Of a stretch of 39,898 nt of DNA, positions 26,858 to 33,791 are shown piece by piece; the stretch's first letter is position 1, and the number at the start of each line of letters is the position of its first letter. The DNA is from Porphyrobacter sp. TH134 (GTDB lineage Bacteria > Pseudomonadota > Alphaproteobacteria > Sphingomonadales > Sphingomonadaceae). The stretch lies in the NCBI RefSeq assembly GCF_002855495.1, contig NZ_PKRO01000029.1:1-39898 (forward strand), in the 5' to 3' direction. Both the position numbers and the translations under genes were made by a program. The notes under the pieces were generated by a model. It was not told where the DNA came from and searched no databases. It saw nothing but the letters and a program-made list of their open reading frames with translations.

Positions 26858-28041
26858 GAGAACACTCCCGCGACAGCATTGACGATGCGGTCAAACGGAC
26901 CCGCCACCGACACCGGTTGAGCGGCATAGAGCGGGATCCGGGCGGGCGCGATGCCCGGTGCCGTCACTTCCAGCACGGCGACCTCCTGCCCGGCCGCCAG
27001 CGGCGCGCGCAGGGGGCCATCATAACGGATCGTGGCGGCAAGGTCGCCGGGATTGCTTCCCCGCGGCAGATTGATGGCGACCGGCCCTGCTGCCTTCAGA
27101 CCCACTGTTCTGGTATCACCGTCCTGCACCCGCGCTGTGCCCACCACGGCGCCGGCACCGAACAGGGGTTTACGCTCAAACGCATTGAAGCCCCATTCGA
27201 TATAGGCGCGCGCCAGCCGTCCGCGCAGCCGGCCATTGTCGACCCCGGCCAGCACTAGCACCAGACGCTGCCCATTGCGGCGCGCCGTGCCGAGATAGGA
27301 GAAGCCCGATTCGTTGGTAAACCCCGTCTTGATCCCATCAGCGCCCGGGACCTGCCCAATCATCGGATCGTGGTTGACCTGCGCTATGCCTTTGTAATCA
27401 AAACCCCTTCGTCCGATATAATAGCCAAACTTGTCCGGGTGACGGGTGACCATGGCACGGGCCAGCGTCACAAGATCATTGGCGGTTGTGAAGGTCCGCC
27501 CCTCATCGGGAAACCCATTGGGCGTACCAAAATGGCTGCCTGTCATGCCCAGGCCAAGCGCCGTCCGGTTCATCGCGCCGGTCCATGCAGTGACCGATCC
27601 CGCGTGACCTTCGGCCAAAACCGCCGCGCCATCATTGGCCGAAACATTGGCAATGCCCAGCAACAGATCATCGACCCGCACCCGCTCGCCTGCATCAAGA
27701 AACATGGTCGATCCGGTGCGCCGCCAATCACGCGCGACAGCAGGGCTCATCGCAAAGACCTGCGCCGGATCAAGCCGCCCGGCGGCAATGAGCTCGAAGG
27801 CGAGGTAGAGCGTCATTACCTTTGTGACCGATGCTGGCATGAAGCGCCGGTCAGGATTGCGCGCGTGCAGCACCTGTCCGCTACCCAGATCCACCAGCAG
27901 CGCCACCGGCGCTTCGGTGGCCGTGGGGACAGCCGCAGCAGGCCGCGCAAGATCACGCGGGGCGGCGGCGACCGGTCCTGCCAGAGCGGCATTGAAAAAT
28001 ACGAGCACAGCAAGCGCAAGGCGTATGGGTGTTGGGGACAT
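26854..28041 (-). CDS. D-alanyl-D-alanine carboxypeptidase (penicillin-binding protein, DacC/DacF-like)
   Basis: A 395-residue low-molecular-mass penicillin-binding protein that trims the terminal D-Ala of peptidoglycan stem peptides in the periplasm. The signal peptide covers about residues 1-27 (cleavage near AAA|P). Active-site motifs are SVTK at S71-K74, SAN at 134-136 and KTG at 238-240. A C-terminal beta domain follows (about 285-395) and ends in a stretch that could be an amphipathic membrane anchor. ATG 28041 gives a proper signal peptide; the longer frame upstream does not. It follows the lytic transglycosylase gene by 53 bases, so two wall enzymes head the operon. Confidence 0.93.
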   Translation of the reverse strand: MSPTPIRLALAVLVFFNAALAGPVAAAPRDLARPAAAVPTATEAPVALLVDLGSGQVLHARNPDRRFMPASVTKVMTLYLAFELIAAGRLDPAQVFAMSPAVARDWRRTGSTMFLDAGERVRVDDLLLGIANVSANDGAAVLAEGHAGSVTAWTGAMNRTALGLGMTGSHFGTPNGFPDEGRTFTTANDLVTLARAMVTRHPDKFGYYIGRRGFDYKGIAQVNHDPMIGQVPGADGIKTGFTNESGFSYLGTARRNGQRLVLVLAGVDNGRLRGRLARAYIEWGFNAFERKPLFGAGAVVGTARVQDGDTRTVGLKAAGPVAINLPRGSNPGDLAATIRYDGPLRAPLAAGQEVAVLEVTAPGIAPARIPLYAAQPVSVAGPFDRIVNAVAGVFS

Positions 28042-28094
28042 ATCGCGGCAGGCTATACCTGCGCCCCGCGCGCTTGGCGAGGCAGCGGGCGGCG

Positions 28095-29147
28095 TCAGTT
28101 CACGATTTCGTCCGCCAACAGTCCGACGCTGAGGGCATAATAGCTTGAACAATTATATTCGAGGATCGCGCGGTAATTGCCCGTGAGCAGCCATGCCGGT
28201 GTTCCGGGGCCATCGGGCTGGAAGAATGACACCATGACGTCATCGGCAAGGCCGCTTTGTGCCACCACTCCGACGCCGCGCCACTCGGCCACGGTCATCC
28301 ACCGGCTCAGGCGTTCGTGCACGCGAGGGCAGACGGGTGAGACAATGCGGGTGCGATAGGCTGATGCGTCAAAGCCTGCCGGCACACTGGCGCGCACACC
28401 CCAAGGCTGGCCCGGCCGCCATCCGGCATCGCGAAAATAATTGGCGATCGACGCAAAGGTGTCGGCCCGGTTGGAGAAGATGTCCGCCCGGCCATCACCA
28501 TCGCCGTCGCTGGCGAGGCGCAGATAGACGCTGGGCAGGAACTGGGGATTACCGAAGGCGCCGGCATAGCTGCCCACCAACTGCGAGCGGTCATAGCCCT
28601 TGTCGGCGACCCTCATCAGCGCGACAAACTCTCCGGCGAACAATTCGCGGCGCCGCCCTTCCCACGCCAGTGTGGCAAGGCTGCGGGCCAGATCAAAGTC
28701 ACCTTTGACCCGGCCATAGCTGGTTTCATGCCCGAAGATCGCCACGATCACGTGTCCGGGTACACCATAGTCGCGCTCAATCCGGGCCAGCAGGTCGCGA
28801 TGCTGACCGTAAACCGCGCGCCCGCCGCCAATGCGGGACGCATCGACATGGGTGGCAATATAGCCGGACATGGGCGGATAGCCCCGCGTGGTCGCGCTGC
28901 CGGGCTGATTATTATCAAGCGCAATCACCCGCGCGTTGGGGGTGAGCCCCGCGGTCATGCGCACAAGCGTATCCTCGCGCACCCCCTCGGCCCGGGCGCG
29001 CGCCTTGAGCAGTTCGAGATAGGCATCAAAAGGAATGCCATCAGCGCTGACCGCCTGCGCCGCCGCCGGGGCAGACGCTGGCGGAGCGCCAAGAAACAGT
29101 AACGCTGCAACAGCAAGCGCGATGATGGGAGGAAGCCGGGGAATCAT
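28095..29147 (-). CDS. Lytic murein transglycosylase, MltB-like
   Basis: A 350-residue exported enzyme that cleaves the MurNAc-GlcNAc bond of peptidoglycan to give 1,6-anhydroMurNAc. The signal peptide is at residues about 1-30. The catalytic glutamate is E141 in IFGHETSYG, and the family AFGNPQFLPS and DGDGDGRADIF segments are present. The last also resembles a calcium-binding loop, as in Slt35/MltB. ATG 29147 was chosen because it starts directly before the signal sequence; a TTG at 29186 would add 13 residues, and neither has a clear ribosome-binding site. It is the first gene of the minus-strand operon that ends with mazG. Confidence 0.9.
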   Translation of the reverse strand: MIPRLPPIIALAVAALLFLGAPPASAPAAAQAVSADGIPFDAYLELLKARARAEGVREDTLVRMTAGLTPNARVIALDNNQPGSATTRGYPPMSGYIATHVDASRIGGGRAVYGQHRDLLARIERDYGVPGHVIVAIFGHETSYGRVKGDFDLARSLATLAWEGRRRELFAGEFVALMRVADKGYDRSQLVGSYAGAFGNPQFLPSVYLRLASDGDGDGRADIFSNRADTFASIANYFRDAGWRPGQPWGVRASVPAGFDASAYRTRIVSPVCPRVHERLSRWMTVAEWRGVGVVAQSGLADDVMVSFFQPDGPGTPAWLLTGNYRAILEYNCSSYYALSVGLLADEIVN

Positions 29148-29235
29148 CTGCAAGGGGATGTCACACCTTCGATGAATTCCCAACAACCGAACTGGGGATG
29201 ACAGAGCCGAAAACTGTGGCTAGGGGCGGAAACGA

Positions 29236-29325
29236 GGACAGGTGGCCGAGTGGTTTAAGGCAGCGGTCTTGAAAACCGCCGTAGGTGCAAGCCTACCGTG
29301 GGTTCGAATCCCACCCTGTCCGCCA
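29236..29325 (+). tRNA. tRNA-Ser (anticodon TGA)
   Basis: The sequence folds into a class II tRNA. The acceptor stem is GGACAGG (29236-29242) with CCTGTCC (29315-29321). The anticodon stem GCGGT/ACCGC (29263-29267, 29275-29279) holds loop CTTGAAA with anticodon TGA at 29270-29272. A long variable arm at about 29280-29296 (GTAGG-TGCAAG-CCTAC) is typical of tRNA-Ser. The T stem GTGGG/CCCAC encloses TTCGAAT. Discriminator G is followed by an encoded CCA (29323-29325). The gene ends 14 bases before the lpd stop on the other strand, with no visible terminator between. Confidence 0.98.
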
Positions 29326-29339
29326 CCATCCCAACCGCA

Positions 29340-30749
29340 CTAGAAATGCAGCGCCCGGCCATAGGCGTCGAGCACGCTTTCGTGCATCATCTCCGACAAG
29401 GTCGGGTGCGGGAAAACGGTCTGCATCAGCTCCGCCTCGGTCGTCTCAAGCGTCTTGCCGACAGTGTAGCCCTGGATCAGCTCAGTCACTTCTGCGCCGA
29501 CCATGTGCGCGCCCAGCAGCTCGCCCGTCTTGGCGTCGAAGATCGTCTTGATGAAGCCCTCCGCCTCGCCCAGCGCGATCGCCTTGCCGTTGCCGATGAA
29601 GGGGAAGTTGCCGACGCGTATCTCGTGGCCCGCTTCCTTGGCCTTGGCTTCGGTCAGGCCGACGCTGGCGACCTGGGGGTGGCAATAGGTGCAACCGGGA
29701 ATATTGTTGCGGTTCAGCGGGTGCGGGTGGACGTCGGTGTTGCCCAGTTCCTGCGCGATGGCTTCTGCGCAGGTGACGCCTTCATGGCTCGCCTTGTGTG
29801 CCAGCCACGGGCCGGGCGTGCAGTCGCCGATGGCCCAAAGGCCCTTGGTCCTGGTGCGGCCATAGGGATCGATCTGGATGAAGCCGCGGTCCATGTCCGC
29901 CAGCCCGTCAATCCCGATATTCTCGGTGTTCGGGACGATCCCGATGGCGACGATCACGTGGGTGAAATCGCTGGTGGCGCTTTTGCCCGCCTTGTCCTTG
30001 ATGGTGGCGGTGATGCCGCTGTCGGTCACCTTGATCGCGTCAACGCCGGCGCCGGTCATGATCGTGATGCCCTGCTTCTTCAGCGACTTTTCAAGGAAGG
30101 TTGAGACATCGGCATCTTCCACCGGCACGATCCGGTCGAGCATTTCCACCACGGTCACCTCGCTGCCGAGGTCGTTGTAGAAGCTGGCGAATTCGATCCC
30201 GATCGCGCCCGATCCGATCACCAATAGCTTCGCCGGGAGTTCCGTGGGTGTCATGGCGTGGCGATAGGTCCACACGCGCTTGCCGTCAGCGGGCGCGAAA
30301 GGCAGGTCGCGGGCGCGTGCGCCAGTGGCGACGATGATGTGCTTCGAGGTGAGGGACTCCTCCCCCTTGTCAGACGTTACCGTCAGGCTGTTCGCGCCCG
30401 TCAGCTTGCCCTCGCCCATATGGACGGTGATCTTGTTCTTCTTCATCAGGTGGCCGATGCCCTGATTGAGCTGCTTGGCCACCCCGCGGCTGCGCTTGAC
30501 GATGGCGGCAAGATCCGCCTCGATCCCCTGCGCGACAAGGCCGTAATCCTTGGCGTTCTGCATGTAGTGGAAGATCTCGGCCGAACGCAGCATCGCTTTG
30601 GTGGGGATGCAGCCCCAGTTGAGACAGATGCCGCCCAGATTCTCGCGTTCCACAATCGCGGTCTTGAGCCCGAGCTGCGCGCAGCGGATCGCCGCGACAT
30701 AGCCGCCGGGGCCGGAACCGAGCACGATCACATCATAGGAAGTCGACAT
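29340..30749 (-). CDS. lpdA: Dihydrolipoyl dehydrogenase (E3)
   Basis: A 469-residue flavoprotein that reoxidises dihydrolipoyl groups of 2-oxo acid dehydrogenase complexes, passing electrons through FAD to NAD. The FAD-binding motif GSGPGG is at 11-16. The redox disulfide is C42/C47 in GGICLNWGCIPTKA; this Ile/Trp/Thr variant is typical of E3 linked to alphaproteobacterial pyruvate dehydrogenase. The active-site pair is H448 and E453 (HPHPTLSE). The start ATG 30749 has GAAAG upstream. It is downstream of E2, the small membrane protein and the thioesterase on the same strand, after a 216-base gap that may hold its own promoter. Confidence 0.95.
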   Translation of the reverse strand: MSTSYDVIVLGSGPGGYVAAIRCAQLGLKTAIVERENLGGICLNWGCIPTKAMLRSAEIFHYMQNAKDYGLVAQGIEADLAAIVKRSRGVAKQLNQGIGHLMKKNKITVHMGEGKLTGANSLTVTSDKGEESLTSKHIIVATGARARDLPFAPADGKRVWTYRHAMTPTELPAKLLVIGSGAIGIEFASFYNDLGSEVTVVEMLDRIVPVEDADVSTFLEKSLKKQGITIMTGAGVDAIKVTDSGITATIKDKAGKSATSDFTHVIVAIGIVPNTENIGIDGLADMDRGFIQIDPYGRTRTKGLWAIGDCTPGPWLAHKASHEGVTCAEAIAQELGNTDVHPHPLNRNNIPGCTYCHPQVASVGLTEAKAKEAGHEIRVGNFPFIGNGKAIALGEAEGFIKTIFDAKTGELLGAHMVGAEVTELIQGYTVGKTLETTEAELMQTVFPHPTLSEMMHESVLDAYGRALHF

Positions 30750-30965
30750 TTCTTTCAGCCTTCAGGTCTTTGGGGAACAGAGTTGGGAAGTTGACAAAGG
30801 TTACAGCGTGTCACTTTCCCAGCATCGTTTTTATGCAGATAATTCAGGTGTTTCGGCGAAGATTTTCAAAGGTGACACAGGGAAGTGGCAGGCTTTCGAT
30901 GCGGGGATGGTTGGCAGCTTGGGTACGCGTATCGATTACGCGATCTGCGCCAGGTAGGAAAACCA
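30750..30965. promoter_or_regulatory. lpdA upstream region
   Basis: No gene is seen in these 216 bases, which are more AT-rich than the neighbours. GTGTCAC (30807-30813) and GTGACAC (about 30872-30878) are inverted copies about 58 bases apart. A small hairpin CGCGTA-TCGAT-TACGCG lies at 30926-30942, downstream of the thioesterase stop; it has no T-run on the minus strand, so termination there is uncertain. Confidence 0.4.
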
Positions 30966-31340
30966 TCACGCCACCTGCTCGACCGCGCGCGGGCGGCCAT
31001 CCTCGCCGATCAGGACGAATTTGAAGGTGCCGCTTGCGACCTTGATGGTCGTCTCGCCGTTACGCTCGCGCGCGATGGCCTCGGCGGCGATGGTGAGCGA
31101 GGTGGTGCCGGTGGCGAGGAGGTCGCAATAGACGCTGAGCTCGTCCCCCACCGCCATCGCGCCCGGAAAGGCGAAATCGGTCGCGGAGACCACCACCGCC
31201 TTGCCCTGCCCCACGCGGCTTGCGAGAGAGCCAGCGCCCAGCGCCATCTGCGCCATCAGCCACCCGCCGAATACCCCGCCATAGGGGTTGGTGTCGGCGG
31301 GCATGGCGGTGACGCGGATTTGGGGGGAACGGTCAGTCAT
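30966..31340 (-). CDS. YciA-like hot-dog acyl-CoA thioesterase, catalytic Asp replaced
   Basis: A 124-residue single hot-dog protein. MPADTNPYGGVFGGWLMAQM (residues 13-32) is the signature of YciA/ACOT-type acyl-CoA thioesterases, which hydrolyse acyl-CoA to free acid. In YciA the residue after QM is the catalytic Asp (D44 in the Haemophilus protein, from memory); here it is Ala33. The usual Asp two positions before Phe (GDIF) is also Gly. The enzyme may be inactive, bind acyl-CoA only, or use another residue. ATG 31340 was chosen; it overlaps the preceding membrane-protein gene by 8 bases. Its place among pyruvate dehydrogenase genes suggests a link to acetyl- or acyl-CoA. Confidence 0.8.
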   Translation of the reverse strand: MTDRSPQIRVTAMPADTNPYGGVFGGWLMAQMALGAGSLASRVGQGKAVVVSATDFAFPGAMAVGDELSVYCDLLATGTTSLTIAAEAIARERNGETTIKVASGTFKFVLIGEDGRPRAVEQVA

Positions 31341-31749
31341 GTGCCTGTCGCTTCTCTTCGAGTTCAAACCAAAGGGCTGCTGCCAGACCGCCCCCGATCG
31401 CACCCAGAGAGACAACAATCGGAACAGCGACTAGTCCAAGCCAGCCAAGCAGGATCACTGACGCAGCAACGGTGCCGACGCCTGTGCCGGAAGCAATCAG
31501 GGCAGCGCGATTTTTTGCCAAGCCAAGCTTGCGAAGGCTCAGAAGCGTAGGCAACCCGAACACAAGCCCACCGACAGAAACGAAAAGCGCATAGAGCGGC
31601 ACAACGACAAGCGGGCCCAAAAAGAGTTCGACCGGAGAGGGCAATCTGAGGTTGTCGGCCCAAGAGATGACGGCACCAAAGTAAGCAAGCGCAATCGAAA
31701 CTAGGATTGCAATCAGCAGAAATGAGGCGATTGGACGAAACGTCGTCAC
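31333..31749 (-). CDS. Small four-helix membrane protein, function unknown
   Basis: A 138-residue hydrophobic protein with about four membrane segments (residues about 7-29, 42-68, 82-103 and 105-127) and a charged C-terminus (EEKRQ). No family is recognised. Translation starts at GTG 31749, whose GTGA overlaps the E2 stop, and ends inside the thioesterase start, so it is translationally wedged into the pyruvate dehydrogenase operon. By eye its third codon positions are less GC-rich than those of E2 and lpdA, which suggests a later insertion. A horizontally acquired or orphan gene is possible. Confidence 0.7.
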   Translation of the reverse strand: MTTFRPIASFLLIAILVSIALAYFGAVISWADNLRLPSPVELFLGPLVVVPLYALFVSVGGLVFGLPTLLSLRKLGLAKNRAALIASGTGVGTVAASVILLGWLGLVAVPIVVSLGAIGGGLAAALWFELEEKRQAHD

Positions 31750-33179
31750 ACCACCAACCCCATCGGGTTCTCCACCAGCTGCTTGATCGCCTCCATCAGC
31801 TGCGCGCCGTCGGCGCCGTCGATGGCGCGGTGGTCGAAGCTGCCGCTGGCGTGGAGCACCGTCGCAACCTCAATTGCGCCATTCACCACATAGGGCGCCT
31901 GCTGCCCCGCGCCGACCGCGAGGATCATGCCCTGCGGCGGGTTGATCACCGCATCGAACTGCTTGATCCCGAACATGCCGAGGTTCGACAGGCTTGCCGT
32001 CCCGCCCTGATATTCGTGCGGCATCAGCTTGCCATCACGCGCCTTGCCCGCGAGCGTCTTCATCTCGGTCGAGATCGCGGCGAGGCCCTTGGTGTCGGCG
32101 TAGGTGATCACCGGCGTGATGAGGCCCGACGGCGCGGCCACCGCCACGGAGATATCGGCGCGCTCGTAACGGCGCAGCGTGTCGGCGTGGTAGCTCACAT
32201 TGCACTGCGGCACGCGGATCAGCGCGCGGGCGAGCGCCTTGATCAGCAGGTCGTTGACCGACAGCTTCACGCCGTCAGGCTCCAGCGACTTGTTCAATTG
32301 CGCGCGCAGTTCGAGCAGCGGATCGAGCCGGATGTCGATGGTGAGATAGAAGTGCGGAACGGTCTGCTTGGACTCGGTCAGGCGGCGGGCAATGACCTTG
32401 CGGACGCCGGACAACTTTTCCTCTGTAAACGGCGCGCCGCCTTCGATGGCGGGGGCCGGGGCGGGCGCGGGTGCGGGTGCGGGTGCCGCTGCGCTTGCCG
32501 ACGGAGCGGGCGACGCAACCGCGCTTGGCGTGAAGCTCTCGACATCGTCCTTCACGATCCGGCCATTCGGACCAGTGCCCTTGACCTGCGCCAAGTCGAT
32601 CCCCTTGTCTGCCGCGATCCGCTTGGCCAGCGGGGAGGCGATGATGCGCTCTCCCGAAGCAGCGGGTTCGCGTGCCGGCGCGGCTACGGCTGCGGCGGGC
32701 GCTGGCTCTGGCTCTGGCTCTGGCGAGGGAGCGGGCGTACCGCCGCCCTTGGCAATCGCGGCCTCGACATCTTCCTTGGTGATCTTTCCCTTGGGGCCGG
32801 TGCCGGTCAGTCCGGCCAGATCGACGCCATTGATCTCCGCCAGCTTGCGTGCGGTCGGGGTGGCAGCGGGGCCGTCGGCGGCAGGGGCCTCCTCAGCGGG
32901 AGCGGGAGCCGCAGCGGGAGCAGGCGCGGCTTCTTCGCCCTCCACCGTCAGCCGCGCGATCACCGTGCCGACCTTCACGCCTTCGCTGCCTTCAGGGATG
33001 AGAATTTCCGCGATCACGCCTTCATCGACCGCTTCAAACTCCATTGTCGCCTTGTCGGTCTCGATCTCGGCCATGACGTCGCCGGAACGAACGGTGTCGC
33101 CCGCTTTGACCAGCCATTTGGCGAGCGTGCCTTCTTCCATGGTGGGCGACAAAGCCGGCATCTTGATGTCCAGAGCCAT
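31746..33179 (-). CDS. pdhC: Pyruvate dehydrogenase E2 (dihydrolipoyl acetyltransferase) with two subunit-binding domains
   Basis: A 477-residue core subunit that transfers acetyl groups from lipoyl to CoA. The lipoyl domain is at residues 1-78 with the lipoylated lysine K43 (ETDKATMEF). Two peripheral subunit-binding domains follow, at about 106-142 and 178-216; each has the family pattern of A(R/K)xxA, G(V/I)DL and GTGPxG(K/R)I. Usual E2p proteins have one. Ala/Pro-rich linkers separate them. The acetyltransferase domain (about 250-477) ends with H450 and D454 in DHRAIDG. The start is ATG 33179. E1 genes are not in the window; an upstream pdhA/pdhB elsewhere is expected. Downstream genes overlap its stop. 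Confidence 0.96.
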   Translation of the reverse strand: MALDIKMPALSPTMEEGTLAKWLVKAGDTVRSGDVMAEIETDKATMEFEAVDEGVIAEILIPEGSEGVKVGTVIARLTVEGEEAAPAPAAAPAPAEEAPAADGPAATPTARKLAEINGVDLAGLTGTGPKGKITKEDVEAAIAKGGGTPAPSPEPEPEPAPAAAVAAPAREPAASGERIIASPLAKRIAADKGIDLAQVKGTGPNGRIVKDDVESFTPSAVASPAPSASAAAPAPAPAPAPAPAIEGGAPFTEEKLSGVRKVIARRLTESKQTVPHFYLTIDIRLDPLLELRAQLNKSLEPDGVKLSVNDLLIKALARALIRVPQCNVSYHADTLRRYERADISVAVAAPSGLITPVITYADTKGLAAISTEMKTLAGKARDGKLMPHEYQGGTASLSNLGMFGIKQFDAVINPPQGMILAVGAGQQAPYVVNGAIEVATVLHASGSFDHRAIDGADGAQLMEAIKQLVENPMGLVV

Positions 33180-33329
33180 GATCCGCAGTAACTCCCGTTA
33201 TCGATCCTTGGCCCGTCTCTGGCCAATTCCCTAGCGGCGGGCAAGGCCCAGAATGGGGGTTGAGCGCTGGGGACTTGCCAATCCATACGAATGCATTGAT
33301 ACCCCGGCGCCTAACGGGGCCTTGAAGAC
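33180..33329. promoter_or_regulatory. Divergent pdhC / universal-stress-gene promoter region
   Basis: No gene is present. On the plus strand TTGCCA (33275-33280) and TGATAC (33297-33302), 16 bases apart, could drive the stress gene. A hairpin CCCCG-N8-CGGGG follows at about 33302-33319, just before the start codon. No clear pdhC promoter was found on the minus strand. Confidence 0.35.
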
Positions 33330-33782
33330 ATGCGCACATTTCTGGTCATCATCGACGAGAGCGAGGAGGCAACCTCGGCTTTGCGCTACGCCGCAAGGCG
33401 GGCGGCAGCAGTGGGCGGCGCGGTGCATTTGCTGGCGCTGGTGCCGCAGCAAAACTTCAGCGCGTTCGGCGCGGTGCAGGCCACGATCGAAGCCGAAGCG
33501 CATGACCGGGCCGAGATGCTCGCTCACGGCGTGGCGGGCAACCTGCTGGCGACCAGCGGGATCATGCCGACCATTTCGGTGAAGATCGGGCAGGGCCAAA
33601 AAATCGTCAGCGAGTTTCTCGCCGAACACAAGGAAGTCGCAGCCCTGGTCTTGGGTGCAGCCAAGGGAACAGCGCCCGGGCCATTGGTCACGCATTTTTC
33701 GGCTGCGGCGGGCAACCTGCCCTGCCCGCTGTACATCATCCCGGCAGACTACGACGAGACCAGCGCCGATCATCAGGCCTGA
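33330..33782 (+). CDS. Universal stress protein (UspA family)
   Basis: A 150-residue single-domain UspA protein. The N-terminal strand FLVIIDESEEATSALRYAARRA (split; residues 4-25) with Asp at residue 9 is typical, and the C-terminal part LVLGAAKGTAPGPLVTHF (about 110-127) partly matches the nucleotide-binding glycine pattern G-2x-G-9x-G(S/T). The final Gly-Ser is not clear, so ATP binding is uncertain. Proteins of this family raise survival under stress by unknown means. The gene is divergent from pdhC and convergent with rnr, whose stop is 10 bases away. Confidence 0.85.
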   Translation: MRTFLVIIDESEEATSALRYAARRAAAVGGAVHLLALVPQQNFSAFGAVQATIEAEAHDRAEMLAHGVAGNLLATSGIMPTISVKIGQGQKIVSEFLAEHKEVAALVLGAAKGTAPGPLVTHFSAAAGNLPCPLYIIPADYDETSADHQA

Positions 33783-33791
33783 TAGCGGGCG

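Noticed and set aside
29236..29340. tRNA-Ser as an integration site
   Set aside because: No integrase, direct repeat of the tRNA end, or foreign island adjoins it; lpdA follows immediately.
32455..32500. Short tandem GGTGCG-type repeats
   Set aside because: They encode the Ala-Pro linker of E2, so they are coding low-complexity rather than a separate repeat element.
32700..32725. GGCTCT-type tandem repeat
   Set aside because: It encodes the Glu-Pro linker between the two subunit-binding domains.
31707..33191. 494-codon open frame antisense to the E2 gene
   Set aside because: It is composed of Arg, Gly and His runs produced by reverse reading of Ala/Pro linkers; the opposite strand encodes a complete E2.
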